Shown: positions 19,237 to 33,935 of the stretch, piece by piece
Layout: each line of letters opens with the position of its first letter
How positions within the stretch are numbered: the stretch's first letter is position 1
Assembly: GCF_000153205.1 (NCBI RefSeq)
Contig: NZ_CH672427.1
Span: forward strand, 280,486 to 344,485
Direction of reading: 5' to 3'
Length of the DNA: 64,000 bases
Source: Nitrococcus mobilis Nb-231
Lineage (GTDB): Bacteria > Pseudomonadota > Gammaproteobacteria > Nitrococcales > Nitrococcaceae
Made by a program: the position numbers and the translations under genes
The notes under the pieces: generated by a model
Database searches by the model: none
The model's input: the letters and a program-made list of their open reading frames with translations, nothing else
Told to the model about the DNA's origin: nothing

Positions 19237-20301
19237 ATGGCAGATCTTAACGGTGCGAGCCTCGCGGAGTTGGCGCGCGTGACCGGAGCGCGGTTGGAAG
19301 GGGACGGCACTAAACGGATCCTGCGGGTCGCCTCGCTGCAGGACGCGGGTTCGGATTCATTGAGCTTCCTCGCCACTGACCGGCAGCGGCGCTACCTGAC
19401 ACACACCCACGCCGGGGCCGTGATTCTGCGCCCCCAGGATCTGGCGATGGCACCGGTGGCGGCGCTGGTCTGTGACGATCCTCATGTGGCATTCGCCCGC
19501 GCCGCGCAGCACCTTACCGGCGCAAGCCGTCCCTTGGCCGGGATTCATCCGACGGCCTGGGTGCACCCTGAGGCGCTATTGGAAGGGCGGGTAAGCATCG
19601 GTCCGCATGCGAGCATCGCGGCCGGCGTCTATCTCGCGCGACGGGTCAGCGTGGCGGCTGGTTGTGTTATCGGGGAGGCGGTTGAAATCGGCGAAGACAC
19701 CCGTTTGATGGCCAATGTGACGATCTATCCGAATACGATAATCGGTCGGCGCGTTGTCCTCCATTCAGGAGCCGTGCTGGGTTCCGATGGCTTTGGTTAT
19801 GCCAACGACGCTGGGTGTTGGATCAAGGTGCCCCAATTAGGCCGCGTGATCATCGGTGACGATGTGGAGATTGGCGCCAACACGGCAGTGGATCGAGGGG
19901 CGCTCGGGGATACCGTTATCGAGGAAGGCGTCAAAATCGATAATTTAGTTCAGATCGCTCATAACGCGCGCGTGGGAGCTCATACGGCCATGGCGGGTTG
20001 CTCTGCCGTATCCGGCAGCACTCGAGTTGGGAAATACTGTAGCATTGCGGGCGGTGCCGGGCTGGCCGGTCACTTACACATCTGTGACCGAACCCAGGTG
20101 ACTGGCATGACGATGATTACCCACGACATACGCGAGCCCGGTTCTTACTCGTCCGGGACTCAAATGGCACCGACACGGCGGTGGCGCCGCAACGCCGTAC
20201 GCTTTAATCGGCTCGACGAGATGGCTCGGCAACTGCGGCAGCTCGAGCAGCAGCTCGCGGAACTGCAGGCCAGGGGCAAAACCCTCCCCGGATCAAAATA
20301 G
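19237..20301 (+). CDS. lpxD: UDP-3-O-acyl-glucosamine N-acyltransferase
   Basis: LpxD adds the second acyl chain from acyl-ACP to UDP-3-O-acyl-glucosamine in lipid A synthesis. The 354-residue product has an N-terminal uridine-binding domain, a left-handed beta helix of hexapeptide repeats (about 105-300) and a C-terminal helix ([18 protein letters not shown]). The catalytic His is in [10 protein letters not shown], and SDGFGYAND is a conserved family segment. A GGAGAG sequence precedes ATG 19237. The 21-bp gap to fabZ indicates one operon. Confidence 0.97.
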   Translation: MADLNGASLAELARVTGARLEGDGTKRILRVASLQDAGSDSLSFLATDRQRRYLTHTHAGAVILRPQDLAMAPVAALVCDDPHVAFARAAQHLTGASRPLAGIHPTAWVHPEALLEGRVSIGPHASIAAGVYLARRVSVAAGCVIGEAVEIGEDTRLMANVTIYPNTIIGRRVVLHSGAVLGSDGFGYANDAGCWIKVPQLGRVIIGDDVEIGANTAVDRGALGDTVIEEGVKIDNLVQIAHNARVGAHTAMAGCSAVSGSTRVGKYCSIAGGAGLAGHLHICDRTQVTGMTMITHDIREPGSYSSGTQMAPTRRWRRNAVRFNRLDEMARQLRQLEQQLAELQARGKTLPGSK

Positions 20302-20321
20302 CAACAGAGCGCGACAAGCCT

Positions 20322-20771
20322 ATGGACATTCACGGCATTCTCAATTACCTGCCGCATCGTTTCCCGTTTCTGATGATTGACCGGGTACTGGAGTGCATTC
20401 CCGGAGAGATGCTCGTGGGTGTCAAAAATGTATCGATCAATGAACCGTATTTTAGCGGACATTTTCCGCAGCGACCGGTGATGCCGGGCGTGCTCATTCT
20501 GGAGGCCATGGCGCAGGCGTGCGGCTTGCTCGCCTTCAAGACGCGGGAGCAGCAACCGGATGAGCAGCAGCCGGATGCTACGAAAATCTTCTATTTGGTC
20601 GGGATCGAGAAGGCGAAATTCAAGCGACCGGTGGAGCCGGGCGATCAGCTGCGGTTGTCAGTGCGCTTTAGCCGCAGCATGCGCGGCATTTGGATGTTCG
20701 AGGCTGAATCGTATGTACAGCAGATCCTTGTTGCGCAGGCGCAGATCCGCTGCACGATGCGGGAAATCTGA
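20322..20771 (+). CDS. fabZ: 3-hydroxyacyl-[acyl-carrier-protein] dehydratase FabZ
   Basis: FabZ dehydrates 3-hydroxyacyl-ACP in fatty acid elongation and competes with LpxA for 3-hydroxyacyl-ACP, which explains its position between lpxD and lpxA. The 149-residue hotdog-fold protein begins [20 protein letters not shown] and has the catalytic His and Glu in [21 protein letters not shown] short Gln-rich loop ([10 protein letters not shown], about residue 78) is slightly longer than usual. lpxA starts two bases after the stop. Confidence 0.97.
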   Translation: MDIHGILNYLPHRFPFLMIDRVLECIPGEMLVGVKNVSINEPYFSGHFPQRPVMPGVLILEAMAQACGLLAFKTREQQPDEQQPDATKIFYLVGIEKAKFKRPVEPGDQLRLSVRFSRSMRGIWMFEAESYVQQILVAQAQIRCTMREI

Positions 20772-20773
20772 GC

Positions 20774-21544
20774 GTGATCCATCCTCGCGCCGTTATTGCC
20801 CCTGCGGCGGAGCTTGCCCATGATGTCGCGGTTGGTCCATATGCGGTCATAGGTCCTGACGTGCAAATTAAGGCCGGAACCTGGATCGGACCGCATGTCG
20901 TCATTCAGGGGCCGACCCGGATCGGCGTTAACAACAGGATCTTTCAATTCGCCTCCATTGGCGAAATACCACAGGACAAGAAATTCCAGGGTGAGCGCAC
21001 CTGGCTTGAAATCGGTGCGGGCAATACCATCCGCGAATACGTCACCATCAACCGCGGCACTGCCGCTGGGGGGGGGATCACCCGGGTGGGTGATGATAAT
21101 TGGATTATGGCTTACTGCCACATCGCTCATGATTGTCAGGTGGGCAATGCGACGGTTTTCGCCAACAATGCTTCGCTCGCCGGTCATGTGGAGGTACATG
21201 ACAATTCGATCCTGAGCGGTTTCTCACTGGTGCATCAGTTCAGTCGCCTGGGGCGGCACTGTTTTTTGGCATTTGGAGCCCACGTGGACCGGGATGTGCC
21301 ACCGTATGTCATGGCCGCCGGGCAGCGCGCCACCCCCCGCGGGATCAATATCAAGGGATTGCAGCGCCATGGCTTTACCAAAGAGACGGTACAGGCACTG
21401 AAACGGGCGTATAAGACGTTGTATAGCTCCGGGCTGCGGCTGGATGAAGCCTTGGGGGTGCTGGATGAGATCGGGCATGAGGTTCCCAATGTGGCGGCTT
21501 TCAGTCATTTCATCCGGGGCAGCCGGCGCGGCATCATTCGTTGA
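20774..21544 (+). CDS. lpxA: UDP-N-acetylglucosamine O-acyltransferase
   Basis: LpxA performs the first, reversible acylation of UDP-GlcNAc in lipid A synthesis. The product has 256 residues and starts at a GTG (MIHPRAVIAPAAELAHDVAV). It has a beta helix with hexapeptide repeats over the first 190 residues and a helical C-terminal domain. The catalytic His lies in MAYCHIAHDCQVGN, and HNSILSG-like and HQFSRLGRH segments are present. It follows fabZ by two bases; a possible terminator separates it from lpxB. Confidence 0.97.
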   Translation: MIHPRAVIAPAAELAHDVAVGPYAVIGPDVQIKAGTWIGPHVVIQGPTRIGVNNRIFQFASIGEIPQDKKFQGERTWLEIGAGNTIREYVTINRGTAAGGGITRVGDDNWIMAYCHIAHDCQVGNATVFANNASLAGHVEVHDNSILSGFSLVHQFSRLGRHCFLAFGAHVDRDVPPYVMAAGQRATPRGINIKGLQRHGFTKETVQALKRAYKTLYSSGLRLDEALGVLDEIGHEVPNVAAFSHFIRGSRRGIIR

Positions 21545-21624
21545 ATCGGCGTCATCCCATGCGGGTGCGGAAAAACCCGCCCGCGAGCGCCGCCGGTGCT
21601 CGTTTGCGTGAGTAAACCGGTGAT

Positions 21625-21653
21625 CCCGGTGCGGCGCGGCTACCGGGGTTTTT
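21625..21653 (+). terminator. Candidate intrinsic terminator or attenuator between lpxA and lpxB
   Basis: CCCGGT (21625-21630) pairs with ACCGGG (21642-21647) across an 11-base loop, then G and five T follow. lpxA and lpxB are normally co-transcribed, so this may only reduce readthrough. The stem is short, so confidence is limited. Confidence 0.4.
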
Positions 21654-21695
21654 GCAAAGCTCGCCCGCGCCGCTGAATGTGCGTCTGGGGTCGAT

Positions 21696-22835
21696 ATGCA
21701 ACGCATCGCTATGGTCGCCGGTGAGCTCTCGGGCGATGTGCTCGGTGCCGGGTTGATCCAGGCGCTGAAGCGGCGTCATGCGGGATTACGCATCGAGGGG
21801 ATCGGCGGACCGGCTATGCGCGCGGCAGGGTTGCACAGCCTATACCCAATGGAGGCGCTCTCGATCATGGGACTGGCGGAGGTGCTGCGCCACTTGCCGC
21901 GGTTGGTCGCGTTGCGCCACCGCCTCGTTTGTCACTTCCGCGATCATCCACCCGAGGTGTTCATCGGCATCGATTCGCCCGATTTCAACTTGGGGCTTGA
22001 GCGGTGTTTGCGCACGCTTGGCGTGCCTACGGCCCATTATGTGAGTCCGTCCGTGTGGGCCTGGCGGCGGAGTCGTATCAAACGGATCGCCCAATCGGTG
22101 GATCTGATGCTTACCTTGTTGCCGTTTGAGCCCCCCTACTACCGGGCGCAGGGCGTGCCGGTGGTGTTTGTTGGTCACCCTACGGCTGATCGCTACGGGT
22201 TCGATCTCGATGCCGCGCAATTTCGGAGTTGCCTGGGGCTCTCCGGCGAAGGGCCGGTACTTGCAGTGCTGCCCGGTAGCCGCCAGGGCGAAGTGGCGCG
22301 TATCGGCCCCATATTTGCCGCCACAGTGGCTCAACTCGTGCGCCGGCAACCCGAGCTGCAGCTCATTGCAGCCATGGCCACACCGGGGCTGCGTCGATTG
22401 TTTCAGCGTCAGCTTGAGGCCGTCGGGTTGAGCCGGTGCCGTCTGATCGAGGACAACGCAAAAGCGGTTATGGGAGCGGCCGATGTTGTGCTCGCCGCTT
22501 CGGGCACCGCTACCCTGGAGGCCATGTTGCTCCAACGCCCTATGGTCGTCGCCTATCGCGTTGCTCCTATTACCGCCGGGGTGATAGCCGCGCTGAGATT
22601 GATCAAGACACGCTATTTCGCGCTACCCAATCTGCTTGCCGATGAGGCGTTGGTACCCGAATACATTCAAGGCAAGGCGACGCCACAGAACTTGACGCGG
22701 GCAGTCGAGGATCTCCTCGCTGACCCGGAGCGAGCGAGCTATTTGCGGCAGCGCTTTCGGCAGCTGCACGGCATTTTGCGATGCAATGCAAATGAGCGAG
22801 CAGCGGATGCGTTAGAGCAACTGGTGAGTCCGTGA
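21696..22835 (+). CDS. lpxB: Lipid A disaccharide synthase
   Basis: LpxB joins UDP-2,3-diacylglucosamine and lipid X to form the lipid A disaccharide at the inner membrane. It is a GT-B glycosyltransferase of family 19. The 379-residue protein begins [21 protein letters not shown]. It contains [45 protein letters not shown] and [20 protein letters not shown], the donor-binding region. Its stop overlaps the rnhB ATG as TGATG. The 150 bp upstream contain a possible terminator. Confidence 0.97.
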   Translation: MQRIAMVAGELSGDVLGAGLIQALKRRHAGLRIEGIGGPAMRAAGLHSLYPMEALSIMGLAEVLRHLPRLVALRHRLVCHFRDHPPEVFIGIDSPDFNLGLERCLRTLGVPTAHYVSPSVWAWRRSRIKRIAQSVDLMLTLLPFEPPYYRAQGVPVVFVGHPTADRYGFDLDAAQFRSCLGLSGEGPVLAVLPGSRQGEVARIGPIFAATVAQLVRRQPELQLIAAMATPGLRRLFQRQLEAVGLSRCRLIEDNAKAVMGAADVVLAASGTATLEAMLLQRPMVVAYRVAPITAGVIAALRLIKTRYFALPNLLADEALVPEYIQGKATPQNLTRAVEDLLADPERASYLRQRFRQLHGILRCNANERAADALEQLVSP

Positions 22836-23491
22836 TGCGACCGACGCTTGATTTTCCCGCCCCGGCGGCTTGGACAGCGGGGATCGATGAGGCGGGCCGG
22901 GGACCGCTCGCCGGGCCCGTATTGGCTGCGGCCGTGATATTGCCACCGGCGCCAATTGCTGGAATCGCTGACTCGAAGCGCTTATCCGCCGCGCGCCGCA
23001 GCGAATTGGCAACGATCATCCGGAATCGTGCCGTGGGATGGGCAATCGGCCGAGCCGAGGTCGAGGAGATCGACCGGCTCAACATCCTCCAGGCGAGCTT
23101 GCTGGCAATGCAGCGCGCTGTGGCCGTACTCACGCCCAAGCCGAGCCTTGCCCTAGTGGACGGCCGTGACAAGCCAAGGCTGCCCTGCCGGGTGGAGGCC
23201 ATCGTGGGCGGGGATGCTTCCGTGCTGGCGATCGGCGCCGCTTCCATATTGGCGAAGGTGGCGCGCGATGCCGAAATGATTATGCTGGAACAGCGCTATC
23301 CAGGGTACGGTCTAGCTCGGCATAAAGGCTATGGCACGCGGGAGCACTTGGCTGCACTGCGGCGGCTCGGGCCGGCACCCATACATCGGCGTTCGTTCAA
23401 ACCGGTACGTACCCTGTTGGGCCTGGGGTATGTGGCCAGTGGGTCGGCGCGCGCGGTGAGTCGCGTGGCCGTGAAGGCCAAACGGCCGTGA
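22835..23491 (+). CDS. rnhB: Ribonuclease HII
   Basis: RNase HII nicks RNA-DNA hybrids and starts removal of misincorporated ribonucleotides. The 218-residue product shows [14 protein letters not shown] (catalytic Asp and Glu), [19 protein letters not shown] with the third Asp, and [14 protein letters not shown] with the fourth. ATG 22835 overlaps the lpxB stop; an adjacent GTG is less likely. The basic C-terminal tail ([10 protein letters not shown]) is not diagnostic. A structured intergenic element follows before dnaE. Confidence 0.96.
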   Translation: MRPTLDFPAPAAWTAGIDEAGRGPLAGPVLAAAVILPPAPIAGIADSKRLSAARRSELATIIRNRAVGWAIGRAEVEEIDRLNILQASLLAMQRAVAVLTPKPSLALVDGRDKPRLPCRVEAIVGGDASVLAIGAASILAKVARDAEMIMLEQRYPGYGLARHKGYGTREHLAALRRLGPAPIHRRSFKPVRTLLGLGYVASGSARAVSRVAVKAKRP

Positions 23492-23528
23492 GGTATGTAA
23501 AGTCAGGGCCAGTGCAATGGAGCGGGTT

Positions 23529-23623
23529 CGGCCGGCTTGGTGGCTATACGCGCCTTGAATACGTCCCTGTAGGCGCGTAGTCCGTCGTCTAGACGACCTG
23601 CGGTCTAGCCAAGCCAGAGGCCG
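23529..23623. repeat. 95-nt multi-stem palindromic element upstream of dnaE
   Basis: The outer helix pairs CGGCC, GGCTT and GGCTA (23529-23546, with a GGT bulge) with TAGCC, AAGCC and GGCCG (23606-23623, with an AGA bulge): 15 base pairs. It encloses a 9-bp perfect hairpin, TACGCGCCT (23547-23555) with AGGCGCGTA (23571-23579), and a 14-bp perfect palindrome GTCGTCTAGACGAC (23584-23597). It may be a repeated extragenic palindrome, a folded RNA in the dnaE leader, or a small mobile element. The pairing is seen; the role is unknown. Confidence 0.6.
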
Positions 23624-23680
23624 GACCTGCCGCCTGATTATATTTCCGATCGCTTTAGCTTTAATAACCCGCGCGAGGCC

Positions 23681-26600
23681 ATGTCAGCTTTTTTCGCACA
23701 CCTACATTTACACAGCGAGTTTTCCCTTCAAGACGGCCTGATCCGGGTCAAGCCCCTCATGCAGGCGGTCGCGCAGGCGGGCATGCCGGCCGTGGCGCTT
23801 ACCGATCAGGGCAATTTGTTCGGCGCGGTGAAGTTCTACCGAGCGGCCGTGAACGCTGGCGTCAAACCTATCATCGGCGCCGAGATCCGAGTTGCGGATG
23901 CCGATGCCTCCGAGAGGCCTGCGCGCCTCGTTCTGCTCTGCGCGGATACCCAGGGTTATCGCACGCTTACCCGGCTGCTCACGCGTGGCTACCTCGAGGG
24001 CCAGCAGCAGGGTGTGCCGGTTGTTGATCGCGAGTGGTTACGCGGGCGCTGTGCCGGGCTCATCGGTTTGTCAGGCGGTCGCGTGGGGGATGTCGGGCGC
24101 GCGCTGTTGTCGGGTGAGCCCGCGCTTGCCGCACGTAAGCTGGAATTCTGGCGTGAACAGTTCGGTGACCGGTATTACTTGGAGCTCCAACGTACTGGGC
24201 GCCCGGGGGATGAAGAGCATGTGCAGGCCGCGGTCGAATTGGCTACGGCCCACGGCGTGGCGGTTGTGGCAACCAACGACGTGTGCTTCCTGCGCCCGGA
24301 AGATTACGCCGCCCATGAGGTGCGGGTGTGCATCCAGGATGGCCGTACGCTGGCTGATAAGCACCGGCCGCGACACTACAGCGAACAGCAATACCTGCGC
24401 TCGCCGAAGGAAATGGCCGAGCTGTTCGCCGATGTCCCCGAGGCATTGGAGAACACGGCGGAGATTGCCCGCCGTTGCAATCTCCATCTGACGCTGAGCC
24501 ATAGTGCCTTACCCGTATTCCCTATTCCTGAGGGGGCGAGCATCGACGACGTACTGCGTCAGGAGGCCGAGCGGGGGCTGCAAGAGCGGCTGCAATGCTC
24601 GTTGGTTACGGATCACCCGGATGGCGTTGAGCTCAGGCGAAGCTACTCCGAGCGCCTTGAGCGCGAGCTGGAAGTGATCAACCAAATGGGATTCCCCAGC
24701 TATTTCCTGATCGTGGCGGATTTCATCCGTTGGGCCAAGCGCCAGGGAATCCCGGTGGGTCCGGGGCGCGGCTCGGGTGCGGGTTCTCTAGTGGCCTATG
24801 CTTTGCAAATTACGGACTTGGACCCCTTGAGCTACGATTTGCTCTTCGAGCGCTTCCTCAATCCGGAGCGGGTTTCTATGCCCGATTTCGATATCGATTT
24901 TTGCATGGAGAACCGCGATCGCGTCATCGATTATGTCGGCGGGCGTTACGGGCGGGACAAGGTCTCGCAGATTGTTACCCACGGTACCATGGCCGCACGT
25001 GCCGTGGTGCGTGATGTCGGCCGGGTCCTGGGTCATCCCTACGGCTATGTAGATCGCATCGCCAAAATGATTCCGTTCGAAATCGGGATAACCCTGGAGA
25101 AAGCGCTGGCGCAAGAGGAGGAACTGCATCGGCTTTACCGTGAAGACGAGGAGGTGCGGACGTTGCTGGGTATGGCGCGCAAGCTGGAGGGTCTGGCGCG
25201 TAACGTAGGGCGACATGCCGGTGGCGTCGTCATCGCGCCTTCCGAACTCACCGATTTCGCCCCGCTGTACTGCGAGCCGGGTGGACAGGGGCTGGCGACG
25301 CAGTACGACAAGGACGATATCGAAGCGGTGGGCCTGGTGAAATTCGATTTTCTCGGCCTGCGTACGTTGACGATCATCGATTGGACCGTCAAGGCGGTGA
25401 ACACCCAGCGCAGCGCCTGTGACGAGCCGGCCCTGGATATCGCCGCCCTCGCGTTGGATGACGCCAAAACCTTTGAACTACTCAAGCGGTGTGCGACCAC
25501 GGCCGTGTTTCAGCTCGAATCGCGGGGCATGAAAGACCTGATGCGGCGTCTGCAGCCGGATACCTTCGAGGACATCATCGCGTTGGTGGCGTTGTTTCGC
25601 CCTGGACCGCTGCAGTCGGGCATGGTGGATGACTTTATTGCGCGCAAACACGGCCGCGCCGCGGTAGCCTATCCCACTCGCGCGCTTCACCACGAGGCGT
25701 TGGAGCCGATTCTCAAGTCGACCTACGGCATTATTCTCTATCAAGAGCAGGTAATGCAGATTGCCCAGACGCTGGCTGGGTACAGCCTCGGGGCGGCCGA
25801 TCTGCTGCGCCGCGCCATGGGTAAGAAAAAGCCGCAGGAGATGGCGCAACAACGCCATATTTTCCTCCAAGGCGCCATCGAGTGTGGTTTAGCCAGGCAG
25901 CAAGCCGAAGGGCTCTTTGATTTGATGGAGAAGTTCGCCGGTTATGGCTTCAACAAGTCACATTCCGCGGCTTACGCGCTGCTCGCCTATCAAACTGCTT
26001 GGCTCAAGGCCCACTATCCGGCGCCGTTCATGGCGGCGGTGCTTTCCTCCGACATGGACAACACCGACAAGGTGGTTGCTCTGATCGATGAGTGTCGCTG
26101 CCTGCAAATTATCCTCGACCCGCCGGATGTCAATCGCTCGGGCTACGCGTTCCAGGCTCGTGAGATGACCCATATCGTCTACGGTCTGGGGGCGGTGAAA
26201 GGCCTTGGGCTGTCTGCCATCGAGGCGCTGGTCGAGGCGCGCGAGGCCGGCGGGCCGTATGCCGATTTATTCGATCTTTGCCGCCGGGTTGATCTGCGGC
26301 GCGTCAATAAACGGGTCATCGAGACCCTGATTCGTTCGGGCAGCTTGGACGGTCTGGCCGTTAACCGTGCGACCGCCTGGCAGCAGCTGCCGGACGCATT
26401 GCGCTCGGCCGAGCAGCAGTGCCGTAATCGGGATACTGGGCAGGTTGACCTATTTGGCTTGGGCGCAACGCCGCTCGAACAAGCCCCACTGACGGTGTCA
26501 GATCCAGGCGTACCGGAGTGGGACGAGCAGGAGCGGCTGGCTGCCGAGAAAGCAACACTCGGACTCTACCTGACCGGGCATCCGATCGAGCATTACGAAG

Positions 26601-27205
26601 CGGAACTCGACGGTATTGTCAGTGCGCGGCTCAATCAAGTGAGCGCCGGTGCCTGCGGTGAGCCGGCGCGCGGCGTTGGGCGCAAGCGGGAAGGGGAGCG
26701 TAAAGTGGTCGTCGCCGGTCTCGTGGTGGCGCTGCGCGCACGTCCCACCCAAAACGGCGGGCGGATGGGATTCATCACCCTGGACGACCGTACCGGGCGG
26801 ATGGATGTTATTGTCTTTCCAGAGGCTTACAAGCGTTTTCAGCATCGATTGGTCAAAGACCAGCTGTTGGTGGTCGAAGGCGTGCTCGGCTATGACGAGT
26901 TCACGGACGGTTTTCGAGTCGCCGCTGAGCGCGTGCTCGATATCGGCGAGGCACGCGAGACCTATGCCCGATGCCTCGTCCTTGGTGTCACCGCGGCGCA
27001 AGCGGGTGATGGTTTCATCCCGGCGTTGCGCGAGGTCTTAGAGCCGTTTCGGCAAGGTTGTTGCCCGGTTTGGCTTGAATATCAGGGCCGGGGCGCCTGG
27101 GTGACATTGCGGTTGGGCTCGGCCTGGCGTGTTCGGCCGACCGATGAGCTGCTCAAGGGCCTCGGCCATGTGGCCGATCCGGCTACGATCCGGATCATCT
27201 ATTGA
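23681..27205 (+). CDS. dnaE: DNA polymerase III alpha subunit
   Basis: DnaE is the replicative polymerase catalytic subunit. The 1174-residue protein has the full order. A PHP domain starts with FAHLHLHSEFSLQDGLI, and the palm carries GPGRGSGAGSLVAYAL and PDFDIDFCMENRDRVIDYV (catalytic Asp residues). RHAGGVVIAP, FDFLGLRTLT and KSHSAAYALLAYQTAWLKAH mark the fingers, and the helix-hairpin-helix segment follows. An OB-fold (GLVVALRARPTQNGGRMGF) and a short C-terminal domain follow. The length is typical. The gene lies between rnhB and accA, as in many gammaproteobacteria. Confidence 0.98.
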   Translation: MSAFFAHLHLHSEFSLQDGLIRVKPLMQAVAQAGMPAVALTDQGNLFGAVKFYRAAVNAGVKPIIGAEIRVADADASERPARLVLLCADTQGYRTLTRLLTRGYLEGQQQGVPVVDREWLRGRCAGLIGLSGGRVGDVGRALLSGEPALAARKLEFWREQFGDRYYLELQRTGRPGDEEHVQAAVELATAHGVAVVATNDVCFLRPEDYAAHEVRVCIQDGRTLADKHRPRHYSEQQYLRSPKEMAELFADVPEALENTAEIARRCNLHLTLSHSALPVFPIPEGASIDDVLRQEAERGLQERLQCSLVTDHPDGVELRRSYSERLERELEVINQMGFPSYFLIVADFIRWAKRQGIPVGPGRGSGAGSLVAYALQITDLDPLSYDLLFERFLNPERVSMPDFDIDFCMENRDRVIDYVGGRYGRDKVSQIVTHGTMAARAVVRDVGRVLGHPYGYVDRIAKMIPFEIGITLEKALAQEEELHRLYREDEEVRTLLGMARKLEGLARNVGRHAGGVVIAPSELTDFAPLYCEPGGQGLATQYDKDDIEAVGLVKFDFLGLRTLTIIDWTVKAVNTQRSACDEPALDIAALALDDAKTFELLKRCATTAVFQLESRGMKDLMRRLQPDTFEDIIALVALFRPGPLQSGMVDDFIARKHGRAAVAYPTRALHHEALEPILKSTYGIILYQEQVMQIAQTLAGYSLGAADLLRRAMGKKKPQEMAQQRHIFLQGAIECGLARQQAEGLFDLMEKFAGYGFNKSHSAAYALLAYQTAWLKAHYPAPFMAAVLSSDMDNTDKVVALIDECRCLQIILDPPDVNRSGYAFQAREMTHIVYGLGAVKGLGLSAIEALVEAREAGGPYADLFDLCRRVDLRRVNKRVIETLIRSGSLDGLAVNRATAWQQLPDALRSAEQQCRNRDTGQVDLFGLGATPLEQAPLTVSDPGVPEWDEQERLAAEKATLGLYLTGHPIEHYEAELDGIVSARLNQVSAGACGEPARGVGRKREGERKVVVAGLVVALRARPTQNGGRMGFITLDDRTGRMDVIVFPEAYKRFQHRLVKDQLLVVEGVLGYDEFTDGFRVAAERVLDIGEARETYARCLVLGVTAAQAGDGFIPALREVLEPFRQGCCPVWLEYQGRGAWVTLRLGSAWRVRPTDELLKGLGHVADPATIRIIY

Positions 27206-27315
27206 GGTGTATCCTGGCGGTGGACTCCATGCGCAGCGCCGCTGTGGTAGACGGCTCGGCCGGTGCCGATTTCTTAGGGTGCGACGAGAAGCCCCGAGTA
27301 GGATGTCGAGCATGC

Positions 27316-27321
27316 TATAAT
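27316..27321 (+). promoter_or_regulatory. Extended -10 promoter of accA
   Basis: A perfect TATAAT preceded by TGC (the extended -10 form TGnTATAAT) lies about 50 bp before the accA start. The sequence 17 bp upstream (CCCGAG) is a poor -35 box, as is common with extended -10 promoters. It would start a transcript for accA-tilS independent of dnaE. Confidence 0.6.
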
Positions 27322-27371
27322 TACAGGTTTTAGGTATCACCGTATCGATCGCGCTGACGCGGGTAGGCATG

Positions 27372-28328
27372 ATGAATTTGAATTGCCTCGACTTCGAACG
27401 CCCCATCGCCGAACTAGAAGTGAAGATCGAGGAGTTGCGCTATGCCGGCAATGACGCCGAGGTCAATATCAACGATGAGATCAACCGCTTACAGCAGAAA
27501 AGCCGGCAGTTGACCGAACAGATCTTCGCCGCGCTTTCTCCTTGGCAAATTGCTCAGCTCGCCCGGCATCCCCAACGACCCTATACCCTGGATTACTTGC
27601 AGCGGATATTCACCGAGTTTGAGGAATTGCACGGCGATCGGCGCTTCGGTGACGATCCGGCGATCGTCGGTGGCGTGGCGCGCCTCGAAGGGCAGCCGGT
27701 GATGGTGATCGGCCATCAGAAGGGGCGCGACACCAAGGAGAAGCTCCTGCGCAACTTCGGTATGCCCCGTCCGGAAGGTTATCGCAAGGCCGTGCGGTTG
27801 ATGCAGTTGGCCGAGCGCCTACGCATGCCGATTTTGACCTTCATCGATACTCCCGGTGCCTATCCGGGAGTCGGGGCCGAAGAGCGCGGCCAGAGCGAGG
27901 CGATCGCCTATAACCTCAAAGTCATGGCGGAACTGCGCACGCCGATCGTCAGTACCGTAATCGGTGAAGGTGGCTCGGGCGGCGCGCTGGCAATCGGGGT
28001 CAGCGATCGCCTGTTGATGTTGAGCTACAGCACCTATGCCGTGATCTCTCCCGAGGGCTGTGCCGCCATCCTCTGGAAGAGCCCGGAGAAGGCGGCCGAG
28101 GCGGCCGAGGCTATGGGGATCACGGCCGAGCAGTTGCATAAGCTGGGGCTGGTCGATGAGGTGCTGCCCGAACCGCTTGGCGGTGCCCACCGCGATTACG
28201 CAGCCATGAGCGAGATCCTGCGGGCCGCGTTGCTGGATGCCCTCGCCAAGCTGGTTGATATTGATACCGAGCAGTTGGTGCAGCAGCGCTATGAGCGGCT
28301 CATGCAGTTCGGCAGCTACCGTGAGTAG
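27372..28328 (+). CDS. accA: Acetyl-CoA carboxylase carboxyltransferase alpha subunit
   Basis: AccA with AccD transfers CO2 from carboxybiotin to acetyl-CoA, giving malonyl-CoA for fatty acid synthesis. The 318-residue product from the second of two adjacent ATGs begins [20 protein letters not shown], matching relatives. It contains [46 protein letters not shown] and [16 protein letters not shown], the crotonase-fold oxyanion elements. Its end overlaps the earliest possible tilS start. Confidence 0.98.
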   Translation: MNLNCLDFERPIAELEVKIEELRYAGNDAEVNINDEINRLQQKSRQLTEQIFAALSPWQIAQLARHPQRPYTLDYLQRIFTEFEELHGDRRFGDDPAIVGGVARLEGQPVMVIGHQKGRDTKEKLLRNFGMPRPEGYRKAVRLMQLAERLRMPILTFIDTPGAYPGVGAEERGQSEAIAYNLKVMAELRTPIVSTVIGEGGSGGALAIGVSDRLLMLSYSTYAVISPEGCAAILWKSPEKAAEAAEAMGITAEQLHKLGLVDEVLPEPLGGAHRDYAAMSEILRAALLDALAKLVDIDTEQLVQQRYERLMQFGSYRE

Positions 28329-28341
28329 TAGTTGGACGGGT

Positions 28342-31438
<3,097 letters not shown>

Positions 31439-31441
31439 GTT

Positions 31442-32287
31442 ATGGCCGCGTTCGAGCTTTGCGGCTTTCCGGTGGGGCTTGATCAGCCCCTATTTTTGAT
31501 TGCGGGACCCTGCGTAGTGGAGTCGGAGCAGCTCGCGCTGGACAGCGCCGGCGAGCTTAAGGAAATCTGCCGCACGCTCGCGATTCCATTCGTCTATAAA
31601 AGCTCGTTCGATAAAGCCAACCGCTCTTCACACCACAGTTTCCGCGGACCTGGCCTGGAAGCGGGGTTGCGCATTCTCGAGCAGGTGCGCCGCGAGATCG
31701 GGGTGCCTGTGTTGACCGATGTTCACGAGGATACACCCCTCAACGAGGTGGCAGCGGTCGTTGATTTGCTGCAGACTCCGGCCTTTCTCTGTCGTCAGAC
31801 CAACTTCATTCAAAGTGTTGCCCGGCAGGGATTGCCGGTAAACATCAAGAAAGGACAATTTCTTGCGCCCTGGGATATGGTCCATGTGGCCGAGAAAGCC
31901 CGCGCGGTGGGTAATCAGCGCATTCTCGTCTGCGAGCGGGGGGTGTCCTTCGGCTATAATAACCTAGTCTGCGATATGCGCTCATTGGCGGCTTTGCGCC
32001 AGAGCGGCAGCCCGGTCGTATTCGACGCCACGCACTCGGTCCAATTGCCCGGTGGACAAGGAACGGTTTCGGGAGGCCAGCGCGAGTTTATTCCGGTACT
32101 CGCTCGCGCGGCGGTTGCGGCCGGGGTCTGCGGAGTATTCATGGAGACCCATCCCAGGCCCGATGAGGCATTGAGCGATGGTCCCAATTCTTGGCCGCTG
32201 GCACGGATGCGCAGCCTGCTTGAGATGCTCAAGGAAATCGACAGCGGGGTTAAACGCCGCGGGCTTATTGAATTGGAGCCGGCATAA
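31442..32287 (+). CDS. kdsA: 3-deoxy-D-manno-octulosonate 8-phosphate synthase
   Basis: KdsA condenses arabinose 5-phosphate with phosphoenolpyruvate to KDO 8-phosphate for the LPS inner core. The 281-residue product has [71 protein letters not shown] and [21 protein letters not shown] non-metal type is suggested by the Asn in the NIKKGQ segment region, but I did not resolve this. A palindromic mobile-element-like insertion lies just downstream, before eno. Confidence 0.97.
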   Translation: MAAFELCGFPVGLDQPLFLIAGPCVVESEQLALDSAGELKEICRTLAIPFVYKSSFDKANRSSHHSFRGPGLEAGLRILEQVRREIGVPVLTDVHEDTPLNEVAAVVDLLQTPAFLCRQTNFIQSVARQGLPVNIKKGQFLAPWDMVHVAEKARAVGNQRILVCERGVSFGYNNLVCDMRSLAALRQSGSPVVFDATHSVQLPGGQGTVSGGQREFIPVLARAAVAAGVCGVFMETHPRPDEALSDGPNSWPLARMRSLLEMLKEIDSGVKRRGLIELEPA

Positions 32288-32331
32288 CGCGGACGTCGCC
32301 CCCCGCCCTTAGACATACTAAAGTGGCCCTC

Positions 32332-32597
32332 GGGCCTGTTAACAATCAGCCGTGGCGTCGCGTGGCTGCCCAAAATGCGGCCAGCCAAGGCGCGAGGAGA
32401 GAAGTTTGATTGTTCCAAATGAACGACGAGCAACGCCGGATGGCCGCATTTTGGGCGCCACCCAAAGGGCCGGGGCCATTTCCCCACAATCCTGCGTTAT
32501 CGCTCGCTTACGTTGCGGGCTACACAGCACTTGCGATGCCTTGTCTTGCGAGAAAATGGCCGCCGGCGCGGCGTCGCAAGTAATTGTTAACAGGCCC
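32332..32597. mobile_element. MITE-like 266-bp palindromic element between kdsA and eno
   Basis: Perfect 15-bp terminal inverted repeats, GGGCCTGTTAACAAT (32332-32346) and its complement (32583-32597), bound the element. Inside the left half a 16-bp perfect inverted repeat, GCCCAAAATGCGGCCA (32368-32383) with its complement (32441-32456), makes a large hairpin. There is no credible gene inside. It fills nearly all of the 340-bp gap between two normally close genes. No clear target duplication was seen. Confidence 0.7.
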
Positions 32598-32600
32598 TAG

Positions 32601-33920
<1,320 letters not shown>

Positions 33921-33935
33921 AAGGAAGAGCGGCAC

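Noticed and set aside
32352..32600. 82-codon frame inside the kdsA-eno palindromic element
   Set aside because: It spans the inverted repeats, ends in the terminal repeat and has no ribosome binding site; the composition follows the palindrome.
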